Source: Triplophysa rosa
Lineage: Eukaryota > Chordata > Actinopteri > Cypriniformes > Nemacheilidae
NCBI RefSeq assembly: GCF_024868665.1
Contig: NC_079893.1
Coordinates: forward strand, 13,151,400 to 13,215,399
DNA: 64,000 nt
Reading direction: 5' to 3'
Notes under the pieces: generated by a model
The model's database searches: none
Told to the model about the DNA's origin: nothing
The model's input: the letters and a program-made list of their open reading frames with translations, nothing else
Program-made: the position numbers and the translations under genes
In this document: positions 39,701 to 53,900 of the stretch, piece after piece
Layout of the letters: every line of letters starts with the position of its first letter
Position numbering within the stretch: the first letter of the stretch is position 1

Positions 39701-42700
39701 GACGCTTCGTATTATTTACGTTTATCTGCTGTAATAGCAGTTTCTGTTCCCGGGCGTGTGTAAATTAATCAGCAGAACAAAAGAAAGTATAATTCACCCG
39801 ACAAAAAGCGATCGAGAGCCTCGGACGCAGTAAGTTAGTGAATGGACAGAGGAATTCCCCCTAACGTTACCCCCGGAATGCGATCATCACAGCATGGACT
39901 AGGGCTGAACGATTAATCGAAATCGGTTCGCAATCGCGATGTGAGACGTTGCGATTTGCTAATCGCAAGAGGCTGCGATGTGGAAACGATGTGAAATATA
40001 GGAAACGCGTCTGTTCCAAGCCCGCTTTGAGTGGCATTCTTGCTAACCAACAGAGTGAGCACACCTCTTTTATGCCTAATCAAAAAAAAAAAAAAACAGA
40101 AAGCGGGAGAGAGAGAGAGAGAGTGTGTTATTATGGCATCTGCAGAGTCAGATCGATCATATTAGGCAAATAAATACTAAAGAACCATCCAATTCAGAAG
40201 ACCGCACACACAGCCTGTGTTATACTCGCTGTCTTCCCCGCGTTGCGCGTCTTGCGGACGTGCCGTTTAAACTTGATGTGCACACATAGCCTGTTTCATA
40301 CTCGCGCGACTCTTCCCCGCGTTGCGCGTCTCGTGGACAAGCCGTTTAAACTTGATGCGCACACATAGCCTGTTTCATACTCGCACGTCTCTGCCCCGCC
40401 TTGCGCGTCTCGCAGACGAGCCGTTTAAACTTGATGCGCACACATAGCCTGTTTCATACTCGCACGTCTCTGCCCCGCGTTGCGCGTCTCGCAGACGAGC
40501 CGTTTAAACTTGATGCGCACACATAGCCTGTTTCATACTCGCACGTCTCTGCCCCACGTTGCGCGTCTCGCGGACGAGCCGTTTAAACTTGATGAGCACA
40601 CACAGCCTGTTGCCTTGACGCACACGCGCACCCTGTGTCAACTCACGCCTAGCTCCGCGTTTCAAACAAATGTAAATTCTATCTAACTGTTTTGCTAATT
40701 TCACTTGGATGAAATTAAACATTCAGCACATTTTCTACTTGTTTTAAAAAATCCCACATACTTAAAAAATAATAAATCAGCCTATGTAACCTATGAACTA
40801 TTTTAATAATTCACTTTTATATTTTAATAATTCACTAAGGGTTACAATGGGAGTTGTATTTGTTTTAATGGAAACTATAATAGTGTACACTGGTATTTGG
40901 ATTCTATTGGTGTCATGTAATCTTGAAGCTGGGAACCAATTGAACAACAGTAAGCCCGATTTGAATAATGCCCAAAACACACTACAAAAATGAATTTTGT
41001 AATGGTTTTAATGGAAACAATTAGAATTTCTGTAATGTTTTTTTTGTTGTTTTCTTTCAGCAGGGTAATTATACCCATACTGTGCTCCACACAACAATAT
41101 TGAGCTGAAGCTTGAATTAGAAAAGTTAAAATCGCAAATCAAATCGCAATCACAATGTCTGTCAAAAAAATCGCAATTAGATATTTTCCCCAAATCACAC
41201 AGCCCTAGCATGGACACGCAATCACAAACGGGCGGAGAGGGGAACGTAGATGTAGACTTTCATAATAAATTACTTTTTTGTAATTTACTTTTTTGTAATG
41301 TAAAACTACGCTTTACATGAATGATTTACATTAACGCTATTGTACTAGTGTAAGTTAGTGTATGTGAACCTTTGCAGATTGTGACCCTGCATAAATTACT
41401 CTTAAGCTTCAAAAAGGACTGACTGTCATGAAACCACCAATGCACTTTTTATGTCATTCGATAGCTTTATGCAAGGAATAAACCCATATAGCATAATAAA
41501 GAAACTCTGACCTCCGCTGGTGCTGTCTGTCAATCTCCACTGTCAGCATGCGTGTGTACGGTGACGGTCAGGACGCTACTCTTTCCAACATGTTCCAATG
41601 TTTTCATTATTCTTCATATATGCTTTAAGCGCATCATTGTGCGTCCAGGATGCGCATAACTGTAAATAACGAAGTGAATGCATTAAGCGCATCATTCTGA
41701 GTTCCGGGTGCGCGGGCTCGCTTTAACGCCACTCTGCATTAGAGTCTTTTATACAGTGATAGTTTTGTACAATAAACAGAGACAGATAGTAGTATTTTAC
41801 TTTTACTCAATTATATTATGAGACTGAAAATCGAGTCGGATATTACTTTGAGGAAAAAAATACAGAGCATATATCATGCTCTAGTATTTCATATACACAT
41901 TTTTTAAAGTTTTTACATTTACATTTAGTCATTTAGCAGACGCTTTTATCCAAAGTGACCTACAGATGAGGGAAACAATGGAAGCAATTGGAACAACATA
42001 AGGACAACAAAAAGCATAAGTGCAATAAAACATTTTTTTACCTTTAATACAGTACTTAAAGGTACAGTGCGGGATGTTTTGTATGATCTATTAACAGAAA
42101 TGCAATATAACATACAAAACTGTGTCTTTAGATGTGTATAAAAACCTTACGTAATGAAAAGTTATGTTTTTATTACCTTAGAATAAACCAGTTGTATCTA
42201 CATAGGGCCTATCTACATGGAATTTGTTATGTTGCGCAGCCATGTTTTGTACAGTAAGCTCTAACGGACAAGCAGCTCTACAGAGCGCATTTCGTATATG
42301 TTGGTCTTCGTGTGTGTTTTTAGACGCAGCTTGCGTCATCACTGAGTTGAAGACGCACAAAGTAGTAAGTCGTAGTACGGAGAGGTGGAGGAGTAGTCGT
42401 CGTCTAGCTGAAGCAATTGATTGTTCTGTCTTAGAAGTTTTGATAAAATGGAGGACCATGCGTATTGTGCACAAGAGCCGACAGAGCGTGAATCTCCGTC
42501 GTCAAAGAAGCACAAACGTGATGCTGCCAGACGAATTAGAAACAAACGGCGGCAGAAATCCAGGATAAACATCGGTGTATCTATTACCAGATGGAAGGCA
42601 CTGTTGAAAGACAAATGTTTTCAAGGCGACGCCGAAGTTGCCTGTTTTCTGCTAGACCGGTAAGATAATTCAACATTTTCTATGTTTCCACATTTTCAAT

Positions 42701-44775
42701 GTTTACCAAACACCTGTTTTGTTGAAACGGTAACGTTAGCATTTTATACAAATGGCCATAACCTCCGAATAATAATGTTTTTCCGTCCCTGCGGTACGTA
42801 CTCCGGTTGTTCCTGACTTTACAAAGGGGGAGACAAACGTCTACTAACTTACACCTAACTGCCTATGTCGCTGTCAGATCAAACGCTTTGAACAGCGTTG
42901 CTATTTATGATTAGCTAACTTCAGTTACTTCACTACTCTCAGCGTGTACTAGATAGCATGCAAGAAATATATCTAATTATAGAATTGTAACAGTAACTTT
43001 CGCAATAGAATACATGTTAAATGATTAATTACGTTAATATATTGCCTTACCTGCTTGTATCACCACTATCCGCTGTCTCATAGACGACATCCTTTTTTAC
43101 TGTTGTGGCCTCCGTCGTAATTCGAAAGGGAGGGGTGGGCAAATGACTCAGAGATTCGTTGCAAAACTATAATACAAAGCTAGTGGCCGCTGATTTTCAA
43201 GAACTGCGCCTTTAAGTACATAAAAAATCAGTATTTTTTTACTTATAAAATTAAAACTACTTAATTAAAAGAAGATGGTGATTTTAATGTAAACACGGAT
43301 TAAAATGTTAAAACGACAATATTTATTTATAAAATGCTTTATAATGTAAGAAAATACTAGAACTTATTGTTTATTTGCAAAGTTTGCCAAAGGATTAATC
43401 CAAAAACTTTATTAGATTAAAAAAAATCGTTAGATTAGTCGACAATTAAAATAATCGTTAGTTGCAGCCCTAATCCCTACTAGCAACACTAACGTCATGG
43501 GTTCAAATCTAAAGGGACCCATATACTGATGAATTATGTATCTTGAATAACAGCATCTGCCAAATGTGTGATTGTAAATGTAGTACATCTGAAGGTTAAT
43601 GAATGCATGAGAAATGTATACATATACCATGGAGGTCTTTGTCTTTAAGAATAAATGAATGGTATGTGACGATTTCTCAAAATATTTCTAAGAACAGTAA
43701 TGTGTGGAAAATGCCATGCATTTGTTTTATAAAGTTAAAGGGACAGTTTATCTCACATCCATAATAATACCATACAATATTACCCCCAAATTGTGACTGG
43801 AATGTCTCTAGAGAAATTACCTTTTAGCAGAGCAGTGCAGTGTTGGCTTGCTCACTGGGAGACTGCATTTATTTATTCATTTATTTATTAGATATTATTT
43901 ATTATAATGATCTTGCTTGGTCTATAAACACCATGCACTGTGCTGTGTTTTACCTTTCTGTGTTTTTCTTATTTGCTCCTGTAAAGCTGCTTTGGAACAA
44001 TGCACATTGTGAAAAGCGCTATATAAATAACATTGAATTGAATTGAACCTTTTAATAACAGAGAGCACTCTTCATATTTTTCTTTAGTACACTCACTAAA
44101 GTGTTTTTTAGACAAAAGGTAGTCATTGTGTATGTGTTGTTGTGTATTCTATGCATTTGCCATGTTAACATTTTATGCATACTGCACAATGTTTCTATAG
44201 TTGTACAGTTGTTGCACTCTTCTGCCTGGTTGTTGTTGTTGTTGTGATAGGACTTGACACCTTGCAGCCAGGTTTGAGATTGTTGGGGGATGTTGATGGA
44301 AAAATTGCCAGTTCTGTTTTCAACTTTGTTTTGTTTCCAGTGGTGGCAAAGCTGTTTTCTTTTGTTAGTTTCTGGTAACGGGTTTGATTCACAGATAATG
44401 CACATGCTGATAAAAAGTTTTTGAACGCAAGCGTCTGTCAAATGCATAAATGTAAATGTATTCAGACGATTTATATTCTAGGTTTAGGAGCAGACGTAAT
44501 TCCAGTTTACTTGGTTGAGATGTTTTTGTTTTTTAAATTTGATTGGTCCAGCTGTCAGCATATGGCTTTGCGGCAGACAGAGTTTATTGGCTTTTTTATT
44601 TTCGTTAATAGTGAGTAGTACACTAGTTTCCCAAGTTTCCTCTACAGGTATTATCAATTGCAGACCTCAAATCTCCCTCTCCCTCTCCCTCTCCCTCTCC
44701 CTCTCCCTCTCCCTCTCCCTCTCCCACACTCACTCTCACTCTCCTTCTCCCTCTGGGTGTATCTCCCACGAGGCG

Positions 44776-44865
<90 letters not shown>

Positions 44866-44923
44866 TCCCACTCTCTCTCTCTCTCTCTCCCTCTCCCCCC
44901 TCTCTCTCTCTCTCTCTCTCTCC

Positions 44924-44966
<43 letters not shown>

Positions 44967-47900
44967 CTCTCTCTCTCTTTCTCTCTCTCCCTCTCTCTTG
45001 TGTTGCTAGTGCTAATTTTCACACCTCCAGCTGTGTTACGCCCTCTCATCTCTTCTTCTGCCAAGGCCACAAATAGCTTTAGCTATGGCATCAACTGCAT
45101 TCCATTAACTCAAAATATTCCACAAAACCAGTTTCTCCTCTCGATCATAAACACCGATATCAGGGATTGTCTACTTATGTTATTGCAACTGAAAATTAAG
45201 GAAAGGCAGCGATTGTCAAAACAATCGTAAGCTGTCGTATATTTGACATTTTTGGGTTTTTTCTGTCACGTGATCTGGTTGTTTGGCAACCAGTAGCTGT
45301 GGTCATCCATTACCAAGATGTGCTGATGTGTGTGCATTTGATTTTCAAAAATCGGCAGAAGTACTGATCGAGGATCTGATGCGGTGTTCTGGAGCACCAT
45401 GATTTATCAGAACTGCAGGAATGCTTAGATCAATTAACATTATTCCATTATTTTGCTTGCAGTCTTAAAGCTTGCCCTTAAGAATGATCAGTTCCTAGAT
45501 GCACTCAAAAGGTTCTTAAAGGGATAGTTCACCCAAAAATGAACATTCTGTCATCATTTACTTAAAGAGTACATAACATGAGATCATGAAAATTACATTT
45601 CATGCAGTGTGTAATGTTGCCGTGTTTGACAGTAAGCAGTCTGCCAAGTTGTAAATCCGAAGGTGAATGAATAACAAAGTTATTGGCTTAGAGAAAAGGG
45701 AGTCGACTCTGAATGCAATCGAGTCGTCCCAAGTACGAGTCTGGAACCGCCGCGGATTTACATCACTTCATATAGTCCCATTTTACGTTTTGCTTGGACT
45801 GCCCGCGAAAACTTCACTCTTCTCCCCCAAACACTGTAGCTCGTGAGCCTCATTCGCGGTAGACCAATCACAGCAGACTAGACCATCTGACCAATCACAT
45901 CAGACTAGACTAGCGGAAAGGAAGGGATTAGACAGATGAATCACGGAACGAATCATTTGAGAGTCAAGAAGTAAAGTAAGAATAACTGCCTATTATTACG
46001 AAATAATTGTTTTTACACCTTCTATGTACATAAACTTGTTGTTGGACACTCCATAAACCAAAGTAGGACCTTAAAAATCCCTAGTTATGTACTCTTTAAC
46101 CTCTTGTCAAAAACCTGTATTACTTTATTTCTGCTGCAGAACACAAAAGAAGTTTTTTTGAAGAATGTTGTTAACCGAACAGTGGGGGTTACCATAGACT
46201 TGCATTGGTTTTGTGTCTGTACAATAAAAGTGAATAAGTAACACGATTGTTTGGTTACCAGCATTTTTCAAAATATCTTTTGTGTTTTGCAGAAGAAAGA
46301 AAGTCATACAGGTTTTACATTATATGAGGGTGAATAAATGATGACAGAATTTTCATTTTTAGGTGAATTTTCCCTTTAATGCACAAGGCATTATTGTGCT
46401 GAATAGGTTATTTGTGTGATCTGATTTGGAGTAAAAAATGCAGCCATGAGCTGCAACCACACATACTGTCATATTGAATTGTCCATATGACTGTGACATG
46501 TATTTAAATTAATAATTTGCAAAAAAGGGTGGTTGCAAAAGTTATAATGCAGCGGGACAGTGCTGCTGAAATTAGGAGGGTTTGATGAGAAATAACAAGT
46601 ACCTTCTTATTTAAATCCAAGTAAAACTACATTTTACTTGCAAAACTTCCAAAGCAATTTCTATTTGCGGTCGGGTATTCCACACTGCTTATAATGCTGT
46701 GGGGTTGTTTTTGTTTTCCAAAATCAAACTTTTTTTGTGGACTCTTAAAGTCTTAAAGTGTCTTAATGTTGGAATACACTACACAACTTTATAAAATCCA
46801 AAAAAACTAGACAGCACATACTTGCAGACTTTTTGAAAGTTTGCAGAGAAAAACGGCATAACACACTACTACACGATAAAATCTGCTGACTGGCGCAGAC
46901 TTTCTGAAAATCTGAGCAAAATCTGAGCAAATTTTGTACCTTTGTATATACCTTTTATGTAAACATTGTTAAAAGTAGGGCTGGGACGATATATTGTGGA
47001 ATTTTTAAATTCAGCTTCACATTGAATTACGGTTAAATGACGCCACATCCGAAAGCCAGAGGGCGCTTTTGCGCAGAAACTCAGATAGTGCACTGTTTGA
47101 GGGGACATCCATTTTTAGGGTGTACTCTCACTTGTCCCGGTTGCTCTCAACTGTGCCAGAGCGTGATTGTCCCCCCTCCCCACTCCCCCACTGGCCTGCG
47201 CTCACATTGCTGTTTACCATCCACACCCGGGCACGCTTTCATCATTACGATGCGACTGCTTCGAAGTAAACGTAAACAAAGCGATCCCTCTCAGCACAAC
47301 GGAATCCATAGCAATATTCAGTTTGGGGCTTATTAGAGGTGTTTAACTTCATGCGCGCACTGCACAGACCAATCTGCTTAAATGATGTCATTGTCATACG
47401 AGAGCGATACGATAAATCACCTTCTCGTACTTAGTTATCGTAAAGCCTATTGTTACACACGTTGGATTATGTTTGACAAACCTGGAGTAGTTTTGGCTGC
47501 GATGACACACGCCTGCATGTGTAAGTGCACCGTTTATCTGTTTTTTACGGGGACCGCTTAATCTCAGGGAGGAATTTAAACAGTCGCATAATTCACGTCA
47601 TGCTTTCAGTTCTGCGATCCGGCGCGATTTGCACTCACACTACATGTGTACCACACCCGAGCCCAACTGCACCATGCTCTGGCCCACCTCTTCCAGAGCC
47701 AGGGACCACTAAATGAACCATGCCCGGGCGCGATACGGAGCGATCACGCTAGTCAAATGAACCGGGCTTTGGGGGTCAAACGTGCTCGGGCACAGTTCAG
47801 ATTGCCTAGTGAGAGTACACCCTTAGTGGTGTCCGAATTCATAGTGGACATTATTGAGTGCACTCATTCAATCCCATGATGCATCATAATAACGAGTGTA

Positions 47901-50900
47901 CAACCGATGTACACTCATGGCTAGCTGCTAGCCATCAATCGTGATGTTCGCGCTGAATGAATTCCCGAGTCTCGGCAGAAGATGGGGCCCATAGCATTTT
48001 CAGTGCACCAAGTGTCTGAATTTACTCGTTTTCACCCACTCCTTAAGTGGACTATATTATGAACTGATGTAGGGAATAGTGAATCAGGGTATAGTGGGCG
48101 ATTTCAGACACAGACGTAGTTCCAGGAAATGCCAATGGTCATATTCTATCGCTGTTCTTCAAACCTTTTCAGGTATTTTCATGATAATAAAGTATATTTA
48201 TAATGATGATGTCTGACAAGTGTTGATTTTTCAAATGCACGTTATAAATTCCATCTCGTAGTGATTTTAGATAGAGTAGTACTTCCTACTGATCAAAGAG
48301 CGTAGTTTATGGCTCCCTACAAACCCAACTGGGAATGGATATGGGAAGGGATTCCGGCAATGTCCAAGAATCCTGCTCATCAATTTATACACTTTAAAAT
48401 GATTCACAAGGCCTATGCAACTCCTTATGTGTTACACAGAATGAAGCGCTTGCCTACTCCTTTTTGTACAATGTGTAGTTCTAATATTGTGGGGACCTAC
48501 AGTATATGCATATGTTTTTTGACTGCCCTCTTGTCAGTAAATTCTGGGATAAGGTTTTTTTTAATGATTTCAGAACTTTGTGAGAGGGTTATTCTTAAGC
48601 ATCCCTGTATTTGCTTTCTCAATGACGATTATGATCTTAATCTGAATGTAGACCAACGTAGAATACTGTACTCCGCACTAACAGCAGCTAAGAAAGTGAT
48701 TTTCAAGATTTGGTTTGAACCCACATTCCCGGCTGACAAAATGTGGCTTATAGAATTAAAAAATATTGCACTGTTGGAGCACTCAACTGCAAGAATTAAC
48801 GGAGCTAAAACTAGAGCAATTAAGGCATGGTCAGAATTTATTGAGAGACTTTCTCGTATAATAACTAGTTAGTCTAATATAATTTCAGTTGAATCTAAAG
48901 GTGCTTAGTTGAATAATTTCCACCTCTAGGTGACTATGTATTACTAGTTCGGCATTTCTTCTCTCTTCTTAACATTTTCTCCTTTTTAAAAATGTGTTTC
49001 TTTCTTTTTTTCTTTATGTTTGCAAACCCTGGTGTGTGTGTGTGTTAGTTTTATGTATGTGGATTCTGTTCTTCAATAAAATAATAATAATTTAAAAAAA
49101 GAGCGTAGTTTACGGAAGAGTTGGGCATAAAACACAGAGTTGAAGCCTTTGCAATTTCAGAATTGACCTAGAAAGGTATAATTAGTGTGAATCGCGATAT
49201 ATATCGTCACAGCCCTAGTTAAAAGGTTGAAATAGTTTATAAGTTGTTTTTAAGTTGTTTTAAATTTAAGGTAGATGCAGGGCAGAATATCATAGCAGGA
49301 AAAAATAAAATTGTGATGTCATATTGCCATTAAAGATCTATTGCAACTACTGAAATGACACTGAGACAATGCTGAACTCAGATCATGTGTAGTTTCTACT
49401 GTACAGTGCTTCCCCTGTGTTATTCAAATTCCCTATAACTTCCCGTGTCAGACAGGAAATGAGCTGCACACATTATTTGAAAGCACTTTTGTCACTTTGG
49501 AAAAAAATTGTCCTTGCTGCCAGGAAGGCTCCATGTTTGATTTAGCACAGCCAGAGGTTCGCTAGGCAAGGCTATGACGTCACGAAATGTAGTAGGTTAA
49601 ACATTTTATTTACACAAAACTAAGCCAAAAATATGATGCTTCCTGTTATAGCACAGTCTGGACGTGCATGTATCTTGTTTTGGCAGTCATTTGACGGTTC
49701 ATGCAACCATTTGCCCTGCAGTGATTTTAAATACTCCCCACAAGTGTAGGACAGTCATCATGCTATTCTTTTAATGTTTACTTTTGGAACCTGTGCACAG
49801 TGTTGCATCAACGCTTTAGCCTTTAGCTAGGGTCATATGAAGGTGTAAAACAACTGAGATGACAGAGATAAATCCAGTGTGTCTTAGAGGAGGTTAGACA
49901 CACTGAAAGAGTGAAACATAGACCTATAGAGTTTAGTAGAATCAAGTCTGTACTGTAGTTGGAAATTGATCTCTAGTCTTGCTGCTGGTTACTCATTTTT
50001 GTTATTATAGCTGGGGCTGATTCACAAGTTCTCAGTTTAGTTTAGTTAGTAGTTTATTTGGTTCTATATCAGTGCATTTATCACCATTCCAGATATAGTG
50101 TCAACAGGACTGTAGTGATACTGCAGCACTATTCATATTAAAGTTGTGCTGATCCGATAATAGAATGCATTTTTACCTTATGATAGACTATCAGACATAA
50201 AAAGTGGTACCATGCCACCCGAAAGTTACACACTAGGGCAGAATTTATTTTTTAATGGGGGCTGCAAATGGTCACTGAATTTAGAGCTGGCACAGCTGGG
50301 AAAAACTGAAGCAAAATGGGTCAGGAGTCATCTTAGCGAGTCAATTGCGATGATCTGACTCATCTGCAGGATGAGAGGCATACATTTACTCATCCGATGA
50401 ATAAATAGATCATTTTAAATGAAAATATCGAGCTCCTCTTTTATAATTTTAGTTGAGTTGATGTTTCTTTGACGTGATGGGATTGTAGAGCATCTTGATA
50501 GGTCCTACAGCCGCTCTCACAACCCGCCAGTTGCCATTTGATAACACGTGCTGCTGTTGAACTCTGCTTGACCAGGCATCGGATCTACCCTGTGTCTTTT
50601 TATACCCTCACTCAGCGATAGTTGAGGCACTTGAATTCTGTCTAGTCCAGCATTTAGATTATGGTGGCTGCCGTTAAGGTTGTTAATGATGTGAATGTGT
50701 ACGAGCGTGTCTGTAAGGCGGTTTTACCACTGTGATAATGGCAGACAGGGTATATTAGGGTCAAGAACTCGTGACCTGTTTTTGAAGTGGATCCATGTCT
50801 GGTGCTGTTCCAGGTTCACTTGGAATTTTTTTTGTTTATGTGGAGAACGTTGAAAGCTGGTTACAGCTATAAACACGTCATCAGAAGCTTTGGCTAATGC

Positions 50901-53900
50901 CTGGTTTAAGAAGTGCTAGTTTCATATAATCATGTATGTTTCATATCTTATTTCCTACCACTTGTAAAGTGACCTCTTCTCTTGCAGTTAGTGTTCAGTA
51001 ATGCGGTCTTTTGATATATGCATTTTGCTGTCAGGAATCCCAGCTGTTGAAAGCCTGGATAAGCCACTGATAATATGCAGAATGGAAGGATTCCCCACGA
51101 CTCAACAGATGGTCTGTTCTGCTCAGTTCCTAAAATTCTTAGATGGTCAGTTTATATTTATTATGTTGAAAAAAGGAGGATTGGCATTTACTTAATAAAC
51201 AAGTGACTTATCACAGAACTTATGAGCAGATTGTTAAAGTACATAATAACACAAGTGGAATTATTATGTTGAGGCATTGACTTTTGATGTGTTGATTTAT
51301 TGTAGCAATGGGACAGGTGTGTCATCAAGTCTACAATGTCTGATTGTTTTCTACCACACACACATACAGTAAACACACCTGGTGTTTCATTGTACATAAA
51401 GGGGTGTGTCATCATCACACTTTGTTCTTTTGGGTATGTGTTGTCAGTACACGATCCGGGATGCATGCACAATCCGTTCTGCTCATGCGCGTAATTACGT
51501 AGTAGAAAACGTCACGGTTTCCCTACACTATTGGTATCACGCATGCGATGAAACACTCGACGGCCAGGCGGCACATTTTTGTAGGCTACATTGTGTTTTT
51601 CATTTAACAGGTCACGGCGGGTCTATTTTGATGTTTTTAAATGTAGTTTCCAAAATAATAAAGGAGTTGTTACATGAACATACTCGATTTTGGTTACATG
51701 TGGAATAAAGTCTGAGTCTTGAGAGTCTGTCACTGCAAACCTTCAGTTTCCTCCATACTCCCCTTTGCGATTCATTGCTGTATGTCATTAGGCCTACTTA
51801 ACTTGCTGTGTTTCGATCTGAGTTCAGTATTGTCAAAGACGGTTGTGTCGTTTTTTTATTAAAAGCTGCTAATATTAGTTAACTTTAAATTGAGTAATTT
51901 TGTATTAGTATGGGTTTATATAGGCTAGTATATCGATCTATATAATCTAAATGAGGAAAATAATCCCTTCAATGGTGTTTACAGAAGACAATAAGGAACA
52001 TAATATTCATTTCTGCCTAGACTATCTGCACTTACATGAAGAAAGAACCGGGGAAACGTTACAGAGTATTTCAAACTGACAATGGAAATGACTTGAAAGA
52101 ACGCATAGTGTGCAGAAGTGATATGAGACCAGAGGTGAAAAGTAGTGAAAGTCGTGGTACAAAGGTGCGCAAGCGTGGAACAGATCGTGCAGTGTCGTAA
52201 ATCGTCGCAAAACAGAATTATCATTTGCGCATACGCGTCTTCTACTACGTCATTATGCGCGGACGGATTGTCATATGTGACTAGAGGTCGACCGATTCAT
52301 CATTTTTGCTGATTAATCGGCACCGATAATGATAATTTGAACTAGGACTGCACGATTAATCGTATTTTGATCGTGATAACGATAAGTGGGACGCATGAAT
52401 AATTAATTTAAATCGTTGCGATATTAATGTGTAAGGAACAAGCACAAATCAAACAGTCTGAAATCAGCAAACTGTTTGTTATTCTCATTGGCGGAGTAAC
52501 GGATGATAGACTGCGTCACAACTGACGTGAAAGCATTTAGTTTGCGAGCGCGCTGTCTCATATTTGTAGAAGCTGGCTTCGCGGGATTTACAGATACGTT
52601 AGACAGAATGAACATGATGGTGGAGCAACAAAAGAAAGGTGCAGAAGGCTTTTTTCCCAAAAAGGGGTCATACTCCGCTGCTTGGAACTATTTCGGGTTC
52701 GACGAATGTGATGTTGATCAGGTACGAGTCTTGTGCAAACTGTGCTCCTGTGCCGTCAAAACGTCCCAAGGTAACACAACAAACCTTGTTAACCACCTTA
52801 AAAGCCACCACAGAGTACAATATCAAGAATTTCAAAGGCTGAAGACACAACATGCAAGCACACTAAACACCCAGCCATCCACGACACAGACAACAATAAC
52901 GGGGACATTGTTAAACGCAATACCATATTCGCCATGCTTACAAAGACACAAGGAAATAACAGAGGCGATCACGTATCATTTAGCCAAGGATATGTGTCCA
53001 TTAGCCACCATGAGCAATGACGGGTTTAAAAAAATGATTTGACAAAAGATACAACATTCCCTCACGCAACCATTTTTCAAAAGTTGCGCTGCCCTCGCTG
53101 TATACGAAATGCCGACTGGAAATAGAAAGAGAAATTCGCAGCATTGAATATTTTGCTGCCACGACCGACTTATGGTCGAGCAGAACTGCTGAACCGTATT
53201 TGAGTTTGACTGTTCATTTCATTGACAGTGATTTTGCAATGAAAAGCAAGCTTTTGCAAACTTCGTTTTTCCCACAAGACCATACGGGAGAGTTAATTGC
53301 AGCTGGCCTCAAAGAAGCGATCTCTGCATGGGGTTTGCTGGAGGAAAGACTTGTGTGCATTACAACGGACAACGCTGCAAATATGATTAGGGCCGCATCT
53401 GTGAATAACTGGACGAGGTTACACTGCTTTGGTCATAGACTGCATTTAGCTATTGGTAAGTTCTTTTAACATTTTTCCTGATGTAGTGTAACTATTAGAC
53501 ACATGCATTTAGTAATTTTTGTGATATTACAGTGACACCCAGCATCATACAGTATAATCAGCATATTTATTCTGCAAAATTTATAGAGATTTAAAAGCTA
53601 TAGAAAAACAAGCAGTATTTGACTGGTCAAATGCTATTACATGTGATTATATTTGGACCCAGTCTCGGAGGAATTAAGAATAAGTCAGTGCTTACAAAAT
53701 AGTTATAATAGTCTTAATAATAATAGTTTTAGGTGTACATAATTATCAAAATACCACAGATTTATTTCAATTTTTCACAAAAAGTTTCAAAATAAACAAA
53801 GTCTTTTTATACTTTGGCTTGATCATGTTTTTTTGATAATGTTTTTTTGTAGAGAATGCCATGAAGGATTCAAGAATTGACCGGGCTGTGGGCCTCTGCA

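Larger units (their letters stand above)
39659..43472. mobile_element. 3.8-kb hAT shell with nested hAT, SINE and TTAA element
   Basis: Ends TAGTGCTGCAACGACGCG and ATCGTTAGTTGCAGCCCTA with perfect duplications ATCCCTAC (39651-39658, 43473-43480). Subterminal CGTCGACG-type and GTCGAC motifs match. Inserts are at 39900-41207, about 41917-42040 and 42060-43211. No transposase of its own survives. Confidence 0.92.
39286..43479. mobile_element. hAT MITE cut 7 bases from its right end by a 3.8-kb hAT
   Basis: Left end TAGGGATGTAACAATATTAT (39286) and right end ATATTGTTACATCCCTA. Reading only the right junction at 39657, the expected duplication is absent. Across the later insert the last seven bases ATCCCTA lie at 43473-43479, and the duplication pairs CTAGTAAC (39278-39285) with CTAGCAAC (43480-43487), 7 of 8. 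Own sequence: 39286-39658. Confidence 0.85.
46976..49217. mobile_element. hAT element with Harbinger-like MITE and L1 inserts
   Basis: Ends TAGGGCTGGGACGATATATT and ATATCGTCACAGCCCTA with perfect duplications GTTAAAAG (46968-46975, 49218-49225). Inserts are at 47118-47822 and 48310-49097. Confidence 0.94.

Noticed and set aside
44515..45230. Long Ser-Leu and Arg-Glu repeat proteins on both strands
   Set aside because: These are translations of the CT/CTCCCT microsatellite, which is open in several frames by nature.
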